NCBI GenBank assembly: GCA_943737045.1
Contig: CALSFV010000275.1
Coordinates: forward strand, 1 to 64,000
Origin: Parapristionchus giblindavisi
Lineage: Eukaryota > Nematoda > Chromadorea > Rhabditida > Diplogasteridae
DNA: 64,000 nucleotides
Reading direction: 5' to 3'
In this document: positions 37,986 through 48,159 of the stretch, one piece after another
Numbering within the stretch: position 1 is the first letter of the stretch
How the letters are laid out: each line of letters opens with the position of its first letter
Notes under the pieces: model-generated
The model's input: only the letters and a program-made list of their open reading frames with translations
Told to the model about the DNA's origin: nothing
The model's database searches: none
Position numbers and translations under genes: made by a program

Positions 37986-40900
37986 TCTAAAATTAATTTC
38001 AGGTCCATCGTGAAACAGTCGGTCTTCCAGTGTCAGCGGCACGGCAAATGCGAGATCGATCACAGTCAGTTTTTTTTTATTATTTAATTATTTAATTATT
38101 ATTATTATTATTATTTTCGCATGCTTTATTCTAAGAATATTCCTGAATTTTCTAAAAAAAAGTCCTGAAATGCACACTCTCGTAGGCAAAGAGCGCGAGA
38201 GTGCATTGCCAGAGCGGCTTGTTTCATAGTTATCTCATTGTGTTCCTTATAATAGCTGACAATTGTGAGACCTTTGTCAACGGTCTCTTCAACGCTCTAC
38301 GCTCTCTCGTTGTTAGAGAACAGAGAAATAGTGTGCGCAATGAAGAGACCGCTGAGAGAGGCTACGCTCCCTTTAAAGCAATACCCCATGCAAATTTTAC
38401 CCTCCGCATTGGCAATACTCTCGCGTAGATAAAGAAAGCGAGAGAACATTGCCAGAGCGGAGAGATTCAAATTCGCTTGGGGTGTGGCTTTAAAGAACTG
38501 TAGTTTTGTGTGATTCTGCCTTGAATAATATTTACCAGGCATTTTAGTGCATTAGCGTGGTTATTACATATTTACCTGACTGTTAGTTGCGCTATGATAT
38601 TAGAGAACACGAGGGGAGCGCATTATTATGGATAAACATGCGAGCCGTGCTCGCTCAAATCTAAACTAGTCATCCCTGAAGCTTCTAGAGGTAGAGAATT
38701 ACTGAAAAGGAGAGGGAGAGGGAGAGGGTGAGGGTGAGGGAGAGGGTGAGGGAAAGAGAGGGAGAGGGAGGGAGAGAGAGAGGGGGGAGAGAGAGGGAGA
38801 GGGAGGGAGAGAGAGAGAGAGGGAGAGTAAGAGATTGGAAAAGGGAGAGGTAGAGAAATATTCTCCTCTTCTGATATTCGATGCCATGTGAGAATTTTTC
38901 CGTGTGGATTTAATCGAAGACAAAGGAAGGAAGAAGAAGAAATTATTAAAGGAATGTTTCTTTCTCAAGGCAAAAAAAACAACATTTTTCTCGTGCCATG
39001 CTTGAAATTTTGAAAAATGTAATATCCTAAAAAAATATCCTCTATTCTCTTTCCTTATCGCGGTGATTCCACGTTTTGGAAATGAATAAAAAGTAGTATC
39101 ATTTAACACTCTGAGTCTATCTAGAGAGTGAATATGATATAATAAAACACGAAATAACCTAGGGAACATTATCAGCTAGCCTATATATTTTAAAAAATAC
39201 ATTTAAAATGCTTGAAATATTTATAATATTAATTTAATAATAATAAATAAATAATACTTGCAGAATCGAGATGCACGTGCAGATATTGTCGCCTGCAGAA
39301 GTGTCTCCGAGTAGGCATGAACCCGAATAGTGCGTTTTCCATTTTTTTGAATTTTATTTAATTATTTCATTTTATTTATTTATTTATGAATGATTAGTTT
39401 TATTTTCTGAAATTTTATCGATTAATTTAATTGATTTATGGTGCATTTTGAAGTTTTCTAATATAAAATCAGAAAATTTTTTGGCCAGAGTATAGCCGGG
39501 GTGCATGACAAGATCATTATTTGTCTTTATTAATCTTTATTTATTGAAACATCATAAATAAAGATTTATATCATACTACATCTTGTCAAGCACCCGTCGG
39601 TACTGTGAGAAAATATCCTCTGCCTTTACATGTAGAAAAATATATGTTTATGCATTACAAGGATACCTTGACCAAACAATTGATGTCGTAATGAACTACA
39701 TAAAGTACAATGCCACGACCCACTCTGACATTTTAAAGCTTTAAAGGCACACCCCAAGCTAATTTTGCTCTCCTCATTGGCAATACTCTCTCGTAGACAA
39801 AGAAAGCGAGAGAGTGTGGCCAGAGCGGAGAATTTCAAATTAGCTTGGGGTATGGCTTTAAAGCTTTAAGTCGACTTATAATACGAGTCTGCTTCAAGTG
39901 AAAACGATAAGTACACTTTAAGTTTCGAAATACCAGAGTAGGGTAGCCAAGAAATAACGACAAAAACAAATCACACAATCAGTACATCGCATTTTTGTAT
40001 ATTTACCTCTCATTACGCAGTCCTATGCGAACATCACATCGAAATCGTTTCTCTTTTCCTGTGAGTGTACTCGTCGCACAAAATCGAGACAAACAGAAAA
40101 TAATGGAATGGTAGTTATCGTAGTTGTTGTCGTAATACGCAATTTATCCCTGATTGTATAGATATTGTCGTGGAAAACAGAGAGTACCTGCGAACAGCAT
40201 TAATGATAGTTGTGAATATGGAGGGATTCATAGTTATGTATTTATTTAGTGTGAGAATACAGCCAGCTGGATTTACAATTTCAACAAAAAAATGTTCTTT
40301 CAAGGGGTATGGTTGTTTTCGCCTGTTTTTCAATTTCCCACGTTATTTATTGGTTCCTCGAAATTAGGGATTCGGGTTTTCAAAATTTGAAAATTTTCAA
40401 AAAAATAATTTCATTTAAATTTAAAAAAATAAATAGATCCATTCATCAAGAGTAATATATTACACTGAAGTGCATGGTTTAACAGCCCCTGCGTATATAA
40501 ATGATTTATTCAATAATCTGCTTGCAGGCATCCAGCGTCGTGACATGATGGGTCCTCGGAAGAAGCGAGTGAAGGAGGAGGAGTTGTCGCCGGAGATGGA
40601 GACTACCTTGGACGTGTCCCCTCGTCCGCCCTCACTGCCCCTCTCGGCGAACACGACGCAGCCCGATCAACTGCTCATATTCTTGGCTAAGATGCAGGTG
40701 AGGAATGTCATTTTGTTTATTTTATTTATTTTTTATTCTTTATTCCATAATATATAATTACAAATATACAAAAATTATTTACTTTATTGCTAAAGGCAAA
40801 CATCGAGCTAATTTGACTCTGGCAGCACTCTCGTAGACAACGAAAGCGAGAAAGCTAGTGCTAGAGTGGAAAATTGCGAATTAGTTCGCGGTATTCCTTT

Positions 40901-43900
40901 TAAATTTTCTTTGTTTCTGAAATGGGTAGGGAAGAGTGATGTTTCCGTAGATAAATGTATCGATAAATTCAATGCGGGACCTAGCACTTTATCTTATCTA
41001 TCTCTCGAGATCAAGACCATTCAGTGTCAATGTTTTTGAATAAAACGAATGCACCGAAAAATATGGCAGGGCAATAATAATAAAGTTATTAATATCGGAA
41101 ATAAGATAAGGGTTGGTGCTGATCTCGAACAAATTGGTCTTGATGATGGTCTCAGCCGTACCGAGTGACGCACTCAGACCGACTTTCTGCCTATTCACTG
41201 GTGTGGGTGCATCCTGGATATTATTTATTTTATGACATGCTCACACATGAGAGAGCAGAAATAAGAGAAGAGAAATAATAAGTACTCTCAAGACAAATGA
41301 TAATGATCGAAAACTATGGAAGGAACGAATATGGGATGCAAAAAGCGCAAAAAATTAAGGCTATATTATACTATAAAATCCTTATGATGCCCTGATTAGA
41401 TTTAAAACGATTTGCTTGAGAGAGCAAAAAATATGAGGGGGCAGATGAGCTAGATTTGATCTATCGATTATTTTATGTTTACTCAGGATCTGCTTCTGAT
41501 TTATGATCTGTTAAATGACAGCACGAGTGATTTGTGTTTGAAGATCGTAAAAATAAGGGGGAAAGCGAGTAATCTTTATGAAAAGCGAACAGTGAAAAGC
41601 GAACTTTGATCAGTGGAGCGAGTTTCAATCAGGCCACGGACATTCCTTAAAGTTGCACCCGATCTAATTCGAAACTTTCAACTCTGACAACATACTCTCG
41701 TTTTCTCTGTTTACGAGAGAGTGTTGCCAGAGCGGAGAGTATCAAATTAGCTCGGGATTCCTTCACCACATTAGACCGACTCATCTTCTAAATTATAAAA
41801 CAGTACGTATAGCCACATAATCTTATTCTTTTTCCTATTCATTATTCCATCATAATATGCGTAACAAGAAAAAAAGGACATAAAGGGAGTGATGCGTGTC
41901 CGTCGCTAATGTAGCGATATCGGTGATTGTTTTTAATCTACTTTCTGTCATTTGCAGGATCGCCAGCGTCAGGTACACCGTTCGTGGTTCTCGGCGCGTG
42001 GTCCGCATCCCTCCGACCCCTCCTTCATCGACGGCATCTTCGATCTTGTGAGTGCACTCAACCGCCTTCACTCGTTCGCAGTCATCTCTCCGCCGTCGTG
42101 CTCCTCGACCCCCTCGTCGGGGGGCAGTTCGTCCGCGTCGTCCGCGTCCGCGTCTCCGCCGCGCCTCTACCACCAGCTCCTGCCGCCCCTGCCGCTTCCG
42201 CTCAAGACCGAACCGACCGATGAGGTGCAGACAAACACACGGAGTCTTTATGGAACACCCCGCGCTGAATACGCTCTGGTCGGTAAGAGCGTTTAGTCGG
42301 AGAACGCTCTCGCAAATCAACACCCGTATCCATGCACGTTGGCAAACCGTTTGCCGGCAAAGGTCACAAGCGTAGGGGGAGGATCTCTGGCAAACGCCTC
42401 CGCCTACGGTTGTGACGTCACGTTTGCCGGTAAACGGTTTGCCAACGTTCATGGATGCCTATACTGATCGGTGAGAGGAGAACGCTCTCTCCAATCAACG
42501 CGGGGTGTTCCCTGAGACATACGATTTTCGATATAATTTCCCAAAAATGCGCAATTTTGTTCCTCTCGCTCCGACGGTTCGGTGGTGAGGGTAGAGCGGC
42601 ACACGTTCAAACACGTTCAAACACATCCAAACACGTTAAACGTCCAAAACAAGAAAAACCACTAACAAATCGTATATTAGATAGATTATGCACGTATGCA
42701 AATCCTAGTGGCACTACAGAGGAAGCTTGGGCTGTAGTAGAGTGAATATCGAGACATAGTATACGGTACACGGTGGATATACTGTAGCCATTACAGTACT
42801 ACTCGGATGAGCTGCGTCGGGCGCGCAAAGAGGACGTGAACGTGATGGTGCACTTGGGGATTGTGGACGCGATCGAGTGGGGCAGTCAGTTCCCGATCTT
42901 TAGTGATCTACCGACGTGTCTGAAGGTGAGTGTTTAATTATTTATTTATTTATTTATTTACTTATTTATTTATTTATTTATTTATTTATTTCATCAAATG
43001 TATTGAGAAAAAGTGGTATGTAAGGGCAGAAATGGGTAGATGTTTTAAAGGTAGAATGTTATGTTTTTTGTTGTTGTAAAAGCAACACTCCGAGCAAAGT
43101 TGATACTATCTGCTCTGGAAAAATACTCTCGTTTCCCTCGTCTGCGAGAGAGTGTGTGAGAGAGAGTCTCTGTTCTTACTGTTTTCCAATGCATTTTGAT
43201 ATCTATGATGGGCTAAGAAAGGCTGTTAGCATTAATATTTTATATTTAAAACAGTCATTCTCTGTCTATATACATGTATTTGTCTTTAAAACAGTTTTTT
43301 TTTTATAAATTTCTCGAATTCGTACCTGAAACCTTTCATATTGAAAACTGCCACCGTGCCAAAACCGAAATCGCCTTATTCGACGAAAATCCATCTACCC
43401 CTTTTCTGCCCTTTTATGTATATCGCCTCTTCTCATTATATTAGATGGAATAAATATTAATAAATAAATAAATTGTTCCAGCGAGAGCTGCTCAAGGAGT
43501 ACGCCATCGGCTTCATGTTGGTGGACCAGGGATACAACACGAGCAAGCAGGCCGATGACACCCTCTGGATACTGCAACATGAAAAGTACGGTGGTTTTAT
43601 TGATTTTTTTAGGAGAATTATCGATTTTTCACTCTTAAAAATTCTATGTAGAGGAAAATCGGTAACCGGGTGATACTGTAGTAATCGAGTAGCCTTGAGA
43701 AATGCCAGAGGGTTTATAATAGCTATAGAGGATATGATATGGAATGAATACTTGTACTTCCCAGTCGCATTTATGATTTGTGTGATTATTGATCTTTATT
43801 ATTTTAAAATTTAAATTTAAAATTTTATTTTATATATTTTATTTTATTTTTTTATTTTTTAAATATTTTTATTTGCAGAGTGTACATGTGCGCGGACTAC

Positions 43901-44545
43901 ATGAGAGGACTACCGAAGGAGGAGCAGGCACTGCCCATATCGGAGACCAAGGCGAAGTGAGTGTTGGTTGTTGTTGTTCGTGACGACGGTATCTAAAAAG
44001 GGAACATTTCTCTGTTAGGCATCATTACATTTTTCCTTACGTGCCTACGCCGTAACCTCTGCCGTAACGACGGAGACGCGGCGGAGGAGGTTACGGCGTA
44101 GGAACGTAAGGCAAATGTAGCAATGCATAACCCACGGCACATAAGACCTGTGAAGTATTATATTTAACACTTTTTGGGAGTTAAAATAGCTCGAAAAGTG
44201 TTAAATATAACAATTCACAAGTTTTGTGTGCTGTGGATTACGCCTCTTTTCTCTGTGTACATCTAGCAAGGGAACAATTTTCTGTTATACTTTTCAACGA
44301 GAGTATGTTTCCTCGATAGGAATAGGTAAACTGCGGTCGAGAAAACCCCCTTCTTTTCCCTCGCATTTCGTTAAATTAGTCAATGCTAATTTGTCAATAT
44401 TGTCGATGTCAAAGGTTTCGGCTGCGCTCTATCCATTTCGGAAATATGACGATCAAATTTTTCTACGATGAATTATTTATAACAAATGATTTTGAAGTAC
44501 TCCAAATACTGGTCTATTGTCATCGTCGAGATAAATATTATTATC

Positions 44546-44597
<52 letters not shown>

Positions 44598-45883
44598 GAT
44601 TATTATTTTATTATATTATTATTATTCCAGAGTTCATCCGGACTTTGTCGTCGACTGCATCAACGGCTTGGGCATTCCGATGAGAGAGATGCAGATTGAA
44701 CTGTTCGAATGTGTCGTCCTCAAGAGTCTTCTACTCTTTGAATGTATGTTTTTAGTAATAATAATAAAAAAAATAATAAGTTAAAGCGTTACAATGATAA
44801 CTTAGATATAGCGAACAAGTTTTCTAGGGATTTTTCATGTTTTTGTTTTAGTATCTGACAAGTTTGCCTGCCACATTTTGAGAGAAGCATGAGTTTGGGT
44901 ACACGAAAAAAGTGAAATTTCAAGCCAAATCGACATGATAAAATTATTGATTTCCACCCACGGGGATATCCAGGGACCGGGGTTACGGTAGACCTCATGA
45001 CTATACAGTAATCCATATAATAAATAATATAATATAATGAATAAATAATAAATAAATAGACAAATAAATAAATAAATATGTTCACTCGCAGGTTTCAACG
45101 TGTATCCGCGCGAGCGACGCTCCGAGATGGTGCAGATCAGGGAGCGCTGTCTGCAGTCATTGGCTGCCTACGAGAGTGTCGAACACCCCCATGATGGCAT
45201 AGAGAGGATAGGCACGCTGCTGCTCATGATTGCGAATATTAGAGTGAGTTGTTTGGATGATTTAAATATGTCATTTGCGTTATGTCGTATAATTTTGCTT
45301 AATGTTTTATAAATGACTTTTCAAAATGTTAGTTGTATGATTTCTTAAAATTTTGCTCGCTCATATTACTGGAGGTCCACGAGAATACTTTTTTTTGCGT
45401 AGAATACGGTGAATCGTTTAGTTGTTTGGGAAGTTGACCAAATTTATCAAACCGTAATAAAATTTTGATTTACCGCACAGTTTGAATTTACTGTGCGATT
45501 CTTTTGGTAATATTAAAATTTTACAATATATATTTGCGCAATAATTATTCATCGCCCAGAATGCTCAGTCGATTAATGGCGACCATTCCCTCCCAATTGG
45601 TTCTGTGCTTGATAAAGGTCAATAAAGGGCCGGACACCTTTGTCAACGGTCTCTTCAACTCTCTATGCTCTCTCGTTGTTAGAGAACAGAGAAGTAGTGT
45701 ACGCAATGAAGAGGCCATTGAGAGAGGCCACTCTCCCTTTAAACTGTAAATTATTTATCAATATTCCTATTTCAGAATTGCATCGTGACTACGTGTCGAC
45801 AGATCTCGCTGTCTGATGTCTTCTCACTCATGAGCTTTGATCCTCTCGTCTCCGATGTTATCCTCAATACCTGTGCCTACTAA
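33877..45883 (+). CDS. Nuclear hormone receptor, nematode supplementary (HNF4-derived) type, 452 aa, 11 exons
   Basis: A ligand-regulated (or orphan) transcription factor acting in the nucleus. Exons: 33877-33986, 38003-38064, 39264-39329, 40528-40697, 41958-42224, 42797-42925, 43482-43585, 43879-43956, 44631-44743, 45092-45243, 45776-45883. The joined frame is open for 453 codons including TAA. Zinc finger 1 is C11-x2-C14-x13-C28-x2-C31, with P-box CLGCIVFF. Finger 2 is C47-x5-C53-x9-C63-x2-C66, followed by CRLQKCLRVGMNP. A basic hinge (RKKRVKEEE) and a Ser/Pro-rich linker (about residues 170-215) lead to the ligand-binding domain. Its helix 3-5 core reads HLGIVDAIEWGSQFPIFSDL, and a putative helix 12 is at FDPLVSDVIL. 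It is complete, with no broken splice site. The start is the first ATG before finger 1. Within a family of hundreds I cannot assign an orthologue. Confidence 0.93.
34087..34130 (+). pseudogene. Partial duplicate of receptor exon 1
   Basis: GGGATGCATCGTGCTCTTTA and GACGGTTAGTGCAT repeat the end of exon 1 and its donor region (33963-33995). The frame would read CMGCIVLFRR. There is no acceptor or rest of the finger, so it looks like a short duplication relic. Confidence 0.6.
34209..34328. mobile_element. Family C element, copy 6 (reverse)
   Basis: The ends are CACAGTGTTCTGG and AGAACATTGTG. ACGT flanks both sides (34205-34208, 34329-34332). Confidence 0.85.
34937..35056. mobile_element. Family B element
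   Basis: TTTATAGGGAGCGTTACC...GGTTACGCTCCCTTTTTT; a complete palindrome. Confidence 0.82.
35412..35529. mobile_element. Family B element
   Basis: ATTAAAGGGAGCGTTACC...GAGGTTACGCTCCCTTTAA. Confidence 0.85.
35658..35722. repeat. AAT/ATT arrays in inverted order
   Basis: AATAATAAT runs into ATTATTATT, forming a perfect AT hairpin. Confidence 0.92.
35846..36025. mobile_element. Family P perfect palindrome (180 bp)
   Basis: TTGAATTGAATCTGAGTGAT through CAAATGATTGGCAC is mirrored without visible mismatch around a short CTCCCTCCTTG loop. Such perfection suggests recent insertion or gene conversion. Fragments occur at 29600 and 55333. Confidence 0.9.
36310..36600. repeat. CT-rich low-complexity tract
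   Basis: CTCTCC and CTCT units with two near-identical 80-bp blocks (TCTCCCTCTTCCTCTCCCTC). Confidence 0.95.
36957..37070. mobile_element. Family B element, diverged
   Basis: TTAAAGGGAGCTTTACC...GGTTTCGGTCTCTGTAAA with a shortened core. Confidence 0.68.
37158..37266. mobile_element. Family B element, diverged
   Basis: TTTTAAAGAGAGTGTAACC at the left. The right end has decayed into GAGAGAGGTAACG. Confidence 0.62.
37567..37686. mobile_element. Family B element
   Basis: TTAAAAGGGAGCGTTACC...GGTTACGCTCCCTTTAA. Confidence 0.85.
37902..37984. repeat. AAT array, about 27 copies, next to a splice acceptor
   Basis: Uninterrupted AAT ends about 18 bases before the acceptor TTTCAG of receptor exon 2. 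It is likely length-variable. Confidence 0.97.
38003..38064 (+). CDS. Receptor exon 2
   Basis: It reads SIVKQSVFQCQRHGKCEIDH with cysteines 47 and 53, in phase 2 to 1. The acceptor is TTTCAG and the donor GTCAGT. Confidence 0.93.
38264..38375. mobile_element. Family B element joined to an A element
   Basis: GAGACCTTTGTCAACGG...GGCTACGCTCCCTTTAA. The terminal TTAA starts the neighbouring A element. An A-core fragment lies at 38168-38222. Confidence 0.78.
38373..38493. mobile_element. Family A element joined to B
   Basis: TTAAAGCAATACCCCATGC...GGGGTGTGGCTTTAA. Confidence 0.82.
38700..38860. repeat. GA-rich tract
   Basis: GGGAGA/GAGGGT units in receptor intron 2. The overlapping minus-strand frame is compositional. 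Confidence 0.92.
39264..39329 (+). CDS. Receptor exon 3 (end of second zinc finger)
   Basis: After completing a Lys codon it reads SRCTCRYCRLQKCLRVGMNP, then N, in phase 1 to 1. The acceptor is TTGCAG and the donor GTGCGT. Confidence 0.93.
39741..39861. mobile_element. Family A element with duplicated CTTTAAAG flanks
   Basis: TTTAAAGCTTTAAAGG at the left and GGCTTTAAAGCTTTAA at the right. The A element is complete. Confidence 0.85.
39900..39937. repeat. Family E end fragment
   Basis: ACTTTAAGTTTCGAAATACC followed by AGAGTA is the right end of an E element without its left half. Confidence 0.7.
40528..40697 (+). CDS. Receptor exon 4 (basic hinge)
   Basis: SIQRRDMMGPRKKRVKEEE, then acidic, Pro-rich sequence, ending DQLLIFLAKMQ. 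The acceptor is TTGCAG and the donor GTGAGG. Confidence 0.92.
40791..40903. mobile_element. Family A element, diverged
   Basis: TAAAGGCAAACATCGAGC...TTCGCGGTATTCCTTTTAA. Confidence 0.68.
41647..41764. mobile_element. Family A element, diverged
   Basis: TTAAAGTTGCACCCGATC...AAATTAGCTCGGGATTCC. Confidence 0.72.
41821..41920 (-). repeat. LINE-like 3' tail, second type
   Basis: On the minus strand it ends ATTATGATGGAATAATGAAT with AGGAAAAAG. GTCCGTCGCTA and GGGAGTGATG match the copy near 16940. Confidence 0.42.
41958..42224 (+). CDS. Receptor exon 5 (Ser/Pro-rich linker)
   Basis: 89 codons in phase 0-0: DPSFIDGIFDLVSALNRLHS, a Ser/Gly/Ala-rich segment, then LPPLPLPLKTEPTDE. The acceptor is TTTGCAG and the donor GTGCAG. 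Its GC-rich low complexity makes it the least conserved-looking exon. Confidence 0.85.
42252..42512. mobile_element. Element T interrupted by family J copy 2
   Basis: GGAACACCCCGCGCTGA and TCAACGCGGGGTGTTCC are the inverted ends, with AACGCTCTC arms. The J foldback at 42325-42459 sits in the middle. Confidence 0.75.
42325..42459. mobile_element. Family J foldback, copy 2, nested in T
   Basis: CGTATCCATGCACGTTGGC...CCAACGTTCATGGATGC, shorter than the copy at 23286 by a deletion around the GTGACGTCAC arm. Confidence 0.8.
42797..42925 (+). CDS. Receptor exon 6 (ligand-binding-domain core)
   Basis: 43 codons in phase 0-0, containing VNVMVHLGIVDAIEWGSQF, PIFSDLP and TCLK. The acceptor is TTACAG and the donor GTGAGT. 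Confidence 0.93.
42939..42990. repeat. TTAT tetranucleotide array
   Basis: About 12 units directly after the exon 6 donor. Confidence 0.95.
43077..43165. mobile_element. Family A element, truncated
   Basis: AAAAGCAACACTCCGAGC and a CTCTCG...GCGAGAGAG core. The right half is lost. Confidence 0.6.
43482..43585 (+). CDS. Receptor exon 7
   Basis: RELLKEYAIGFMLVDQGYN, then TSKQADDTLWILQHE, ending in phase 2 at GTACGG. Confidence 0.93.
43879..43956 (+). CDS. Receptor exon 8
   Basis: VYMCADYMRGLPKEEQALPI, then SETKA, ending in phase 2 at GTGAGT. The acceptor is TTTGCAG. Confidence 0.92.
44018..44127. mobile_element. Family D hairpin element, copy 3
   Basis: GGCATCATTACATTTTTCC...AAATGTAGCAATGCA. 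TTA lies at the left edge and TAA at the right, so the target duplication has partly decayed. Confidence 0.8.
44131..44257. mobile_element. Family G palindromic element, copy 2
   Basis: CCCACGGCACATAAGACC...CCTCTTTTCTCTGTG-TA. The first ~27 bp found in copy 1 are missing where the D element ends. Confidence 0.72.
44542..44625. repeat. ATT array before an acceptor
   Basis: About 20 ATT units with small interruptions, ending at the acceptor ATTCCAG of exon 9. Confidence 0.95.
44631..44743 (+). CDS. Receptor exon 9
   Basis: VHPDFVVDCINGLGIPMREM, then QIELFECVVLKSLLLFE, in phase 2 to 1. The donor is GTATGT. Confidence 0.93.
45092..45243 (+). CDS. Receptor exon 10
   Basis: FNVYPRERRSEMVQIRERCL at the start and ERIGTLLLMIANIR at the end. 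The acceptor is CTCGCAG and the donor GTGAGT. Confidence 0.93.
45623..45742. mobile_element. Family B element in the last receptor intron
   Basis: ATAAAGGGCCGGACACC...GGCCACTCTCCCTTTAA, 33 bp before the exon 11 acceptor. Confidence 0.8.
45776..45883 (+). CDS. Receptor exon 11 (helix 12 and stop)
   Basis: NCIVTTCRQISLSDVFSLMS, then FDPLVSDVILNTCAY and TAA. GATCAAA repeats follow at once (45888-45925). Confidence 0.92.
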   Translation, partial: NCIVTTCRQISLSDVFSLMSFDPLVSDVILNTCAY

Positions 45884-45887
45884 AGTT

Positions 45888-46743
45888 CAAGGATCAAAGA
45901 TCAAAGTCCAAAGATCAAAGATCACTCCCTTCCTCTCCATACTAGAATCTAGTCAACACTCTCATCATTCGATCTCACACAATACTATCATCAACTCAGG
46001 TTTTCTCTCCCGTATTCCGATTCAGTTTCGTTTTGTTCATATCCCAAGCACACGCTGTCAACCGTTGTGAATATATAGATACAGTAACCCAATGTACCCC
46101 ACTACCGTATACCCGAAGTCCCGCCCCTTAAATGTGATAAAACCAATCGATATTCGACCAAAATTCACGCTCTCCTAACCTCAAGGCATTGATCGTGCAT
46201 ATGAATGTTTGTGTACAAAGTCTGTGTATGAATTGTGATATATAAACATAATAAAGAGGTACTGAAGAGTCTTTGAATTGTTCCACAACTGCACAATGAT
46301 AATAATAAGAAAATAAAATAAAGTTTTCGTGGGTTATTTGACTATTCAAATCAAGTTTCATATGCTGACGTTTTCTTGAATGGAGATGAATTCTCTCAGA
46401 GACGAAAGTATAAATCTTGTGAATAAGAAGATTCCCCCTGTTTTGGACCCCTCTGCGTTTAATGTGCTGATAAGATAAAGAAGTGAGTTAATAATTAGAG
46501 TAGAGTTATGATATGTCATGATACAATGATATCATTATCAGACACATTGTGTCATCCAAACCACTGTGCTTCATGCGACTGCTTATTCAAGAATCCAACA
46601 AAAAACATCATCTCAATTAAATAAAAGTACTTTAAGTCTTTTGCCGTCATGATTGGTCACAAAACTCATACGATCTTTGATTTTAGAGTCTTTATTCGAT
46701 AATACGATATGTGAATTAAGGATAGGCTATATTTATATTCTCC
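45888..46743. other. Convergent 3' intergenic region
   Basis: It holds GATCAAA repeats and AT-rich sequence. AATAAA signals occur at about 46248 (plus) and 46692-46697 (minus), plausible 3' ends for the receptor and the minus-strand gene. No other gene seen. Confidence 0.55.
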
Positions 46744-46847
46744 TCATTCTTTCTTATCTCCATCTTCCTTCTTCTTATCATCATCCTTCTCATCTTTCTT
46801 CGCTCCCTTCTTCTTTCTCGATCGACTCATATCACTTTTTTTTTCTC
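46744..46847 (-). CDS. Terminal exon, lysine/aspartate-rich hypothetical protein
   Basis: On the minus strand the acceptor TTTGTAG is followed by EKKSDMSRSRKKKGAKKDEK, then DDDKKKEDGDKKE and TGA. AATAAA lies about 50 bp beyond the stop. If unspliced, the internal ATG at 46830 could instead start a 28-residue protein. Function unknown. Confidence 0.62.
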
Positions 46848-46874
46848 CTACAAAGATTAAAGATCAAAGATCAC

Positions 46875-46926
46875 CAACGTTCAACGACTTCACTCTCTCC
46901 AACGTAACATCCTCAGCATCCTCATT
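46875..46926 (-). CDS. Penultimate exon of the minus-strand gene
   Basis: The acceptor ATGTCAG is followed by NEDAEDVTLERVKSLNV plus one base, then donor GTGATC. Joining to 46847 keeps frame (the split codon becomes Gly) and leaves a 27-nt intron. Reading straight through meets TGA within a few codons. Confidence 0.58.
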
Positions 46927-47009
46927 CTGACATTGATGATAGAAAGAAGACACAGTGCTAAATATTCATCTAATCAATAACTAAAGACGGTTAATCAATC
47001 GATAAATAG

Positions 47010-47036
47010 TTATCCCTTTTTAGGCGATCTCGGCTT
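47010..47036 (-). CDS. Possible alternative terminal exon
   Basis: The acceptor TACTACAG is followed by AAG CCG AGA TCG CCT AAA AAG GGA TAA (KPRSPKKG stop). It looks coding but its place in a transcript is unresolved. Confidence 0.3.
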   Translation of the reverse strand, partial: KPRSPKKG

Positions 47037-47070
47037 CTGTAGTAGTGCAAAATATTCGTTGACTCTGTGC

Positions 47071-47555
47071 CAACTACCGTACTACCGTAATATCAACTAG
47101 CTTCAACTACCGTACTACCGTAATATCAACTAGCTTCAACTACCGTACTACCGTAATATCAACTAGCTTCAACTACCGTACTACCGTAATATCAACTAGC
47201 TTCAACTACCGTACTACCGTAATATCAACTAGCTTCAACTACCGTACTACCGTAATATCAACTAGCTTCAACTACCGTACTAGCGTAATATCAACTAGCT
47301 TCAACTGCCGTACTAGCGTAATATCAACTAGCTTCAACTGCCGTACTACCGTAATATCAACTAGCTTCAACTACCGTACTACCGTAATATCAACTAAATA
47401 TCAACTAGCTTCAACTGCCGTACTACCGTAATATCAACTAGCTTCAACTACCGTACTACCGTAATATCAACTAGCTTCAACTACCGTACTACCGTAATAT
47501 CAACTAGATTCAACTACCGTACTACCGTAATATCAACTAGCTTCAACTACCGTAC
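47071..47555. repeat. 33-bp tandem repeat, about 14 copies
   Basis: The unit is CTACCGTACTACCGTAATAT plus CAACTAGCTTCAA, with single-base variants and one 12-bp internal extension (CAACTAAATATC). It sits between minus-strand exons. Confidence 0.96.
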
Positions 47556-47687
47556 CTGCAATATTAAATGTCAAAGTTCAACCTGCCACTAACCCACGAA
47601 CTAGTCCTCAATCTTTTCCTGTTTAGGTGCAGGATCTTTTTCTTTCTCACCCTTCAACTACCGTACCTGCAATTCTCCTGTTTCAAC

Positions 47688-47763
47688 CTTCCTTCTCCTT
47701 CTCCTTCTCCTTCTCCAATTCCCGTCTGCGCTTGCTCAACTCAGATTTCGTCGGAGTTTTCAC
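47688..47763 (-). CDS. Possible exon of the minus-strand gene, Lys/Glu-rich
   Basis: The acceptor CCACAG is followed by VKTPTKSELSKRRRELEKEK, then EKEKE plus one base at GTTGAA. It ends in phase 1, whereas the next recognised exon begins in phase 0, so an exon is missing or this copy is decayed. Confidence 0.45.
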
Positions 47764-47789
47764 CTGTGGTTTACGGTATTATTAGGGTA

Positions 47790-47955
47790 CACTGAGAGCA
47801 AACTTACCTGGCAAATCGTTACCCCGTTACACTTTCCTGGCAAACGATTACCCCAAATGGTGAATTCAGCCGTTGAATTCCTTTCCATTTGGGGTAATTG
47901 TTTGCCAGGAAAGCGTATCGGGGTAACGATTTGCCAGGTAAGTTTGCTCTCAGTG
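47790..47955. mobile_element. Family H-type perfect foldback
   Basis: TA-CACTGAGAGCAAACTTACC and its complement close a 166-bp hairpin. The inner arms include CTGGCAAATCGTTACCCCG. TA flanks both sides. Confidence 0.88.
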
Positions 47956-48159
47956 TACATTTCAATTATATAGGTAGCCTGTACAGTAGGATACGGCCGA
48001 TTCTTGATCGATGCATCAAGCTCCTTTTTGATTTGTGACTTCTTGCTGGATGTATCTACAATAGTTCAAAGATAACCAAAAACCAAAGATCAAAGAGCAA
48101 AGTTCAAACTGCCACTAGCCTTCGGGTTTGTCCTCAATCTTTTCCTGTTTGGGTCCAGA

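Larger units (their letters stand above)
33987..38002 (+). other. 4-kb first intron of the receptor
   Basis: It holds a partial copy of exon 1, one C and five B elements, a perfect palindrome, a CT tract and a long AAT array just before exon 2. 34340-34930 is otherwise featureless. Confidence 0.7.

Noticed and set aside
41850..42452. 200-codon minus-strand frame opposite receptor exon 5
   Set aside because: It is a shadow of the GC-rich receptor exon and the J foldback; Arg-rich composition is the complement of Ser/Pro codons.
47071..47555. CRISPR array or telomere-like array
   Set aside because: Contiguous 33-bp units without unique spacers; sequence is unlike nematode TTAGGC telomere repeats.
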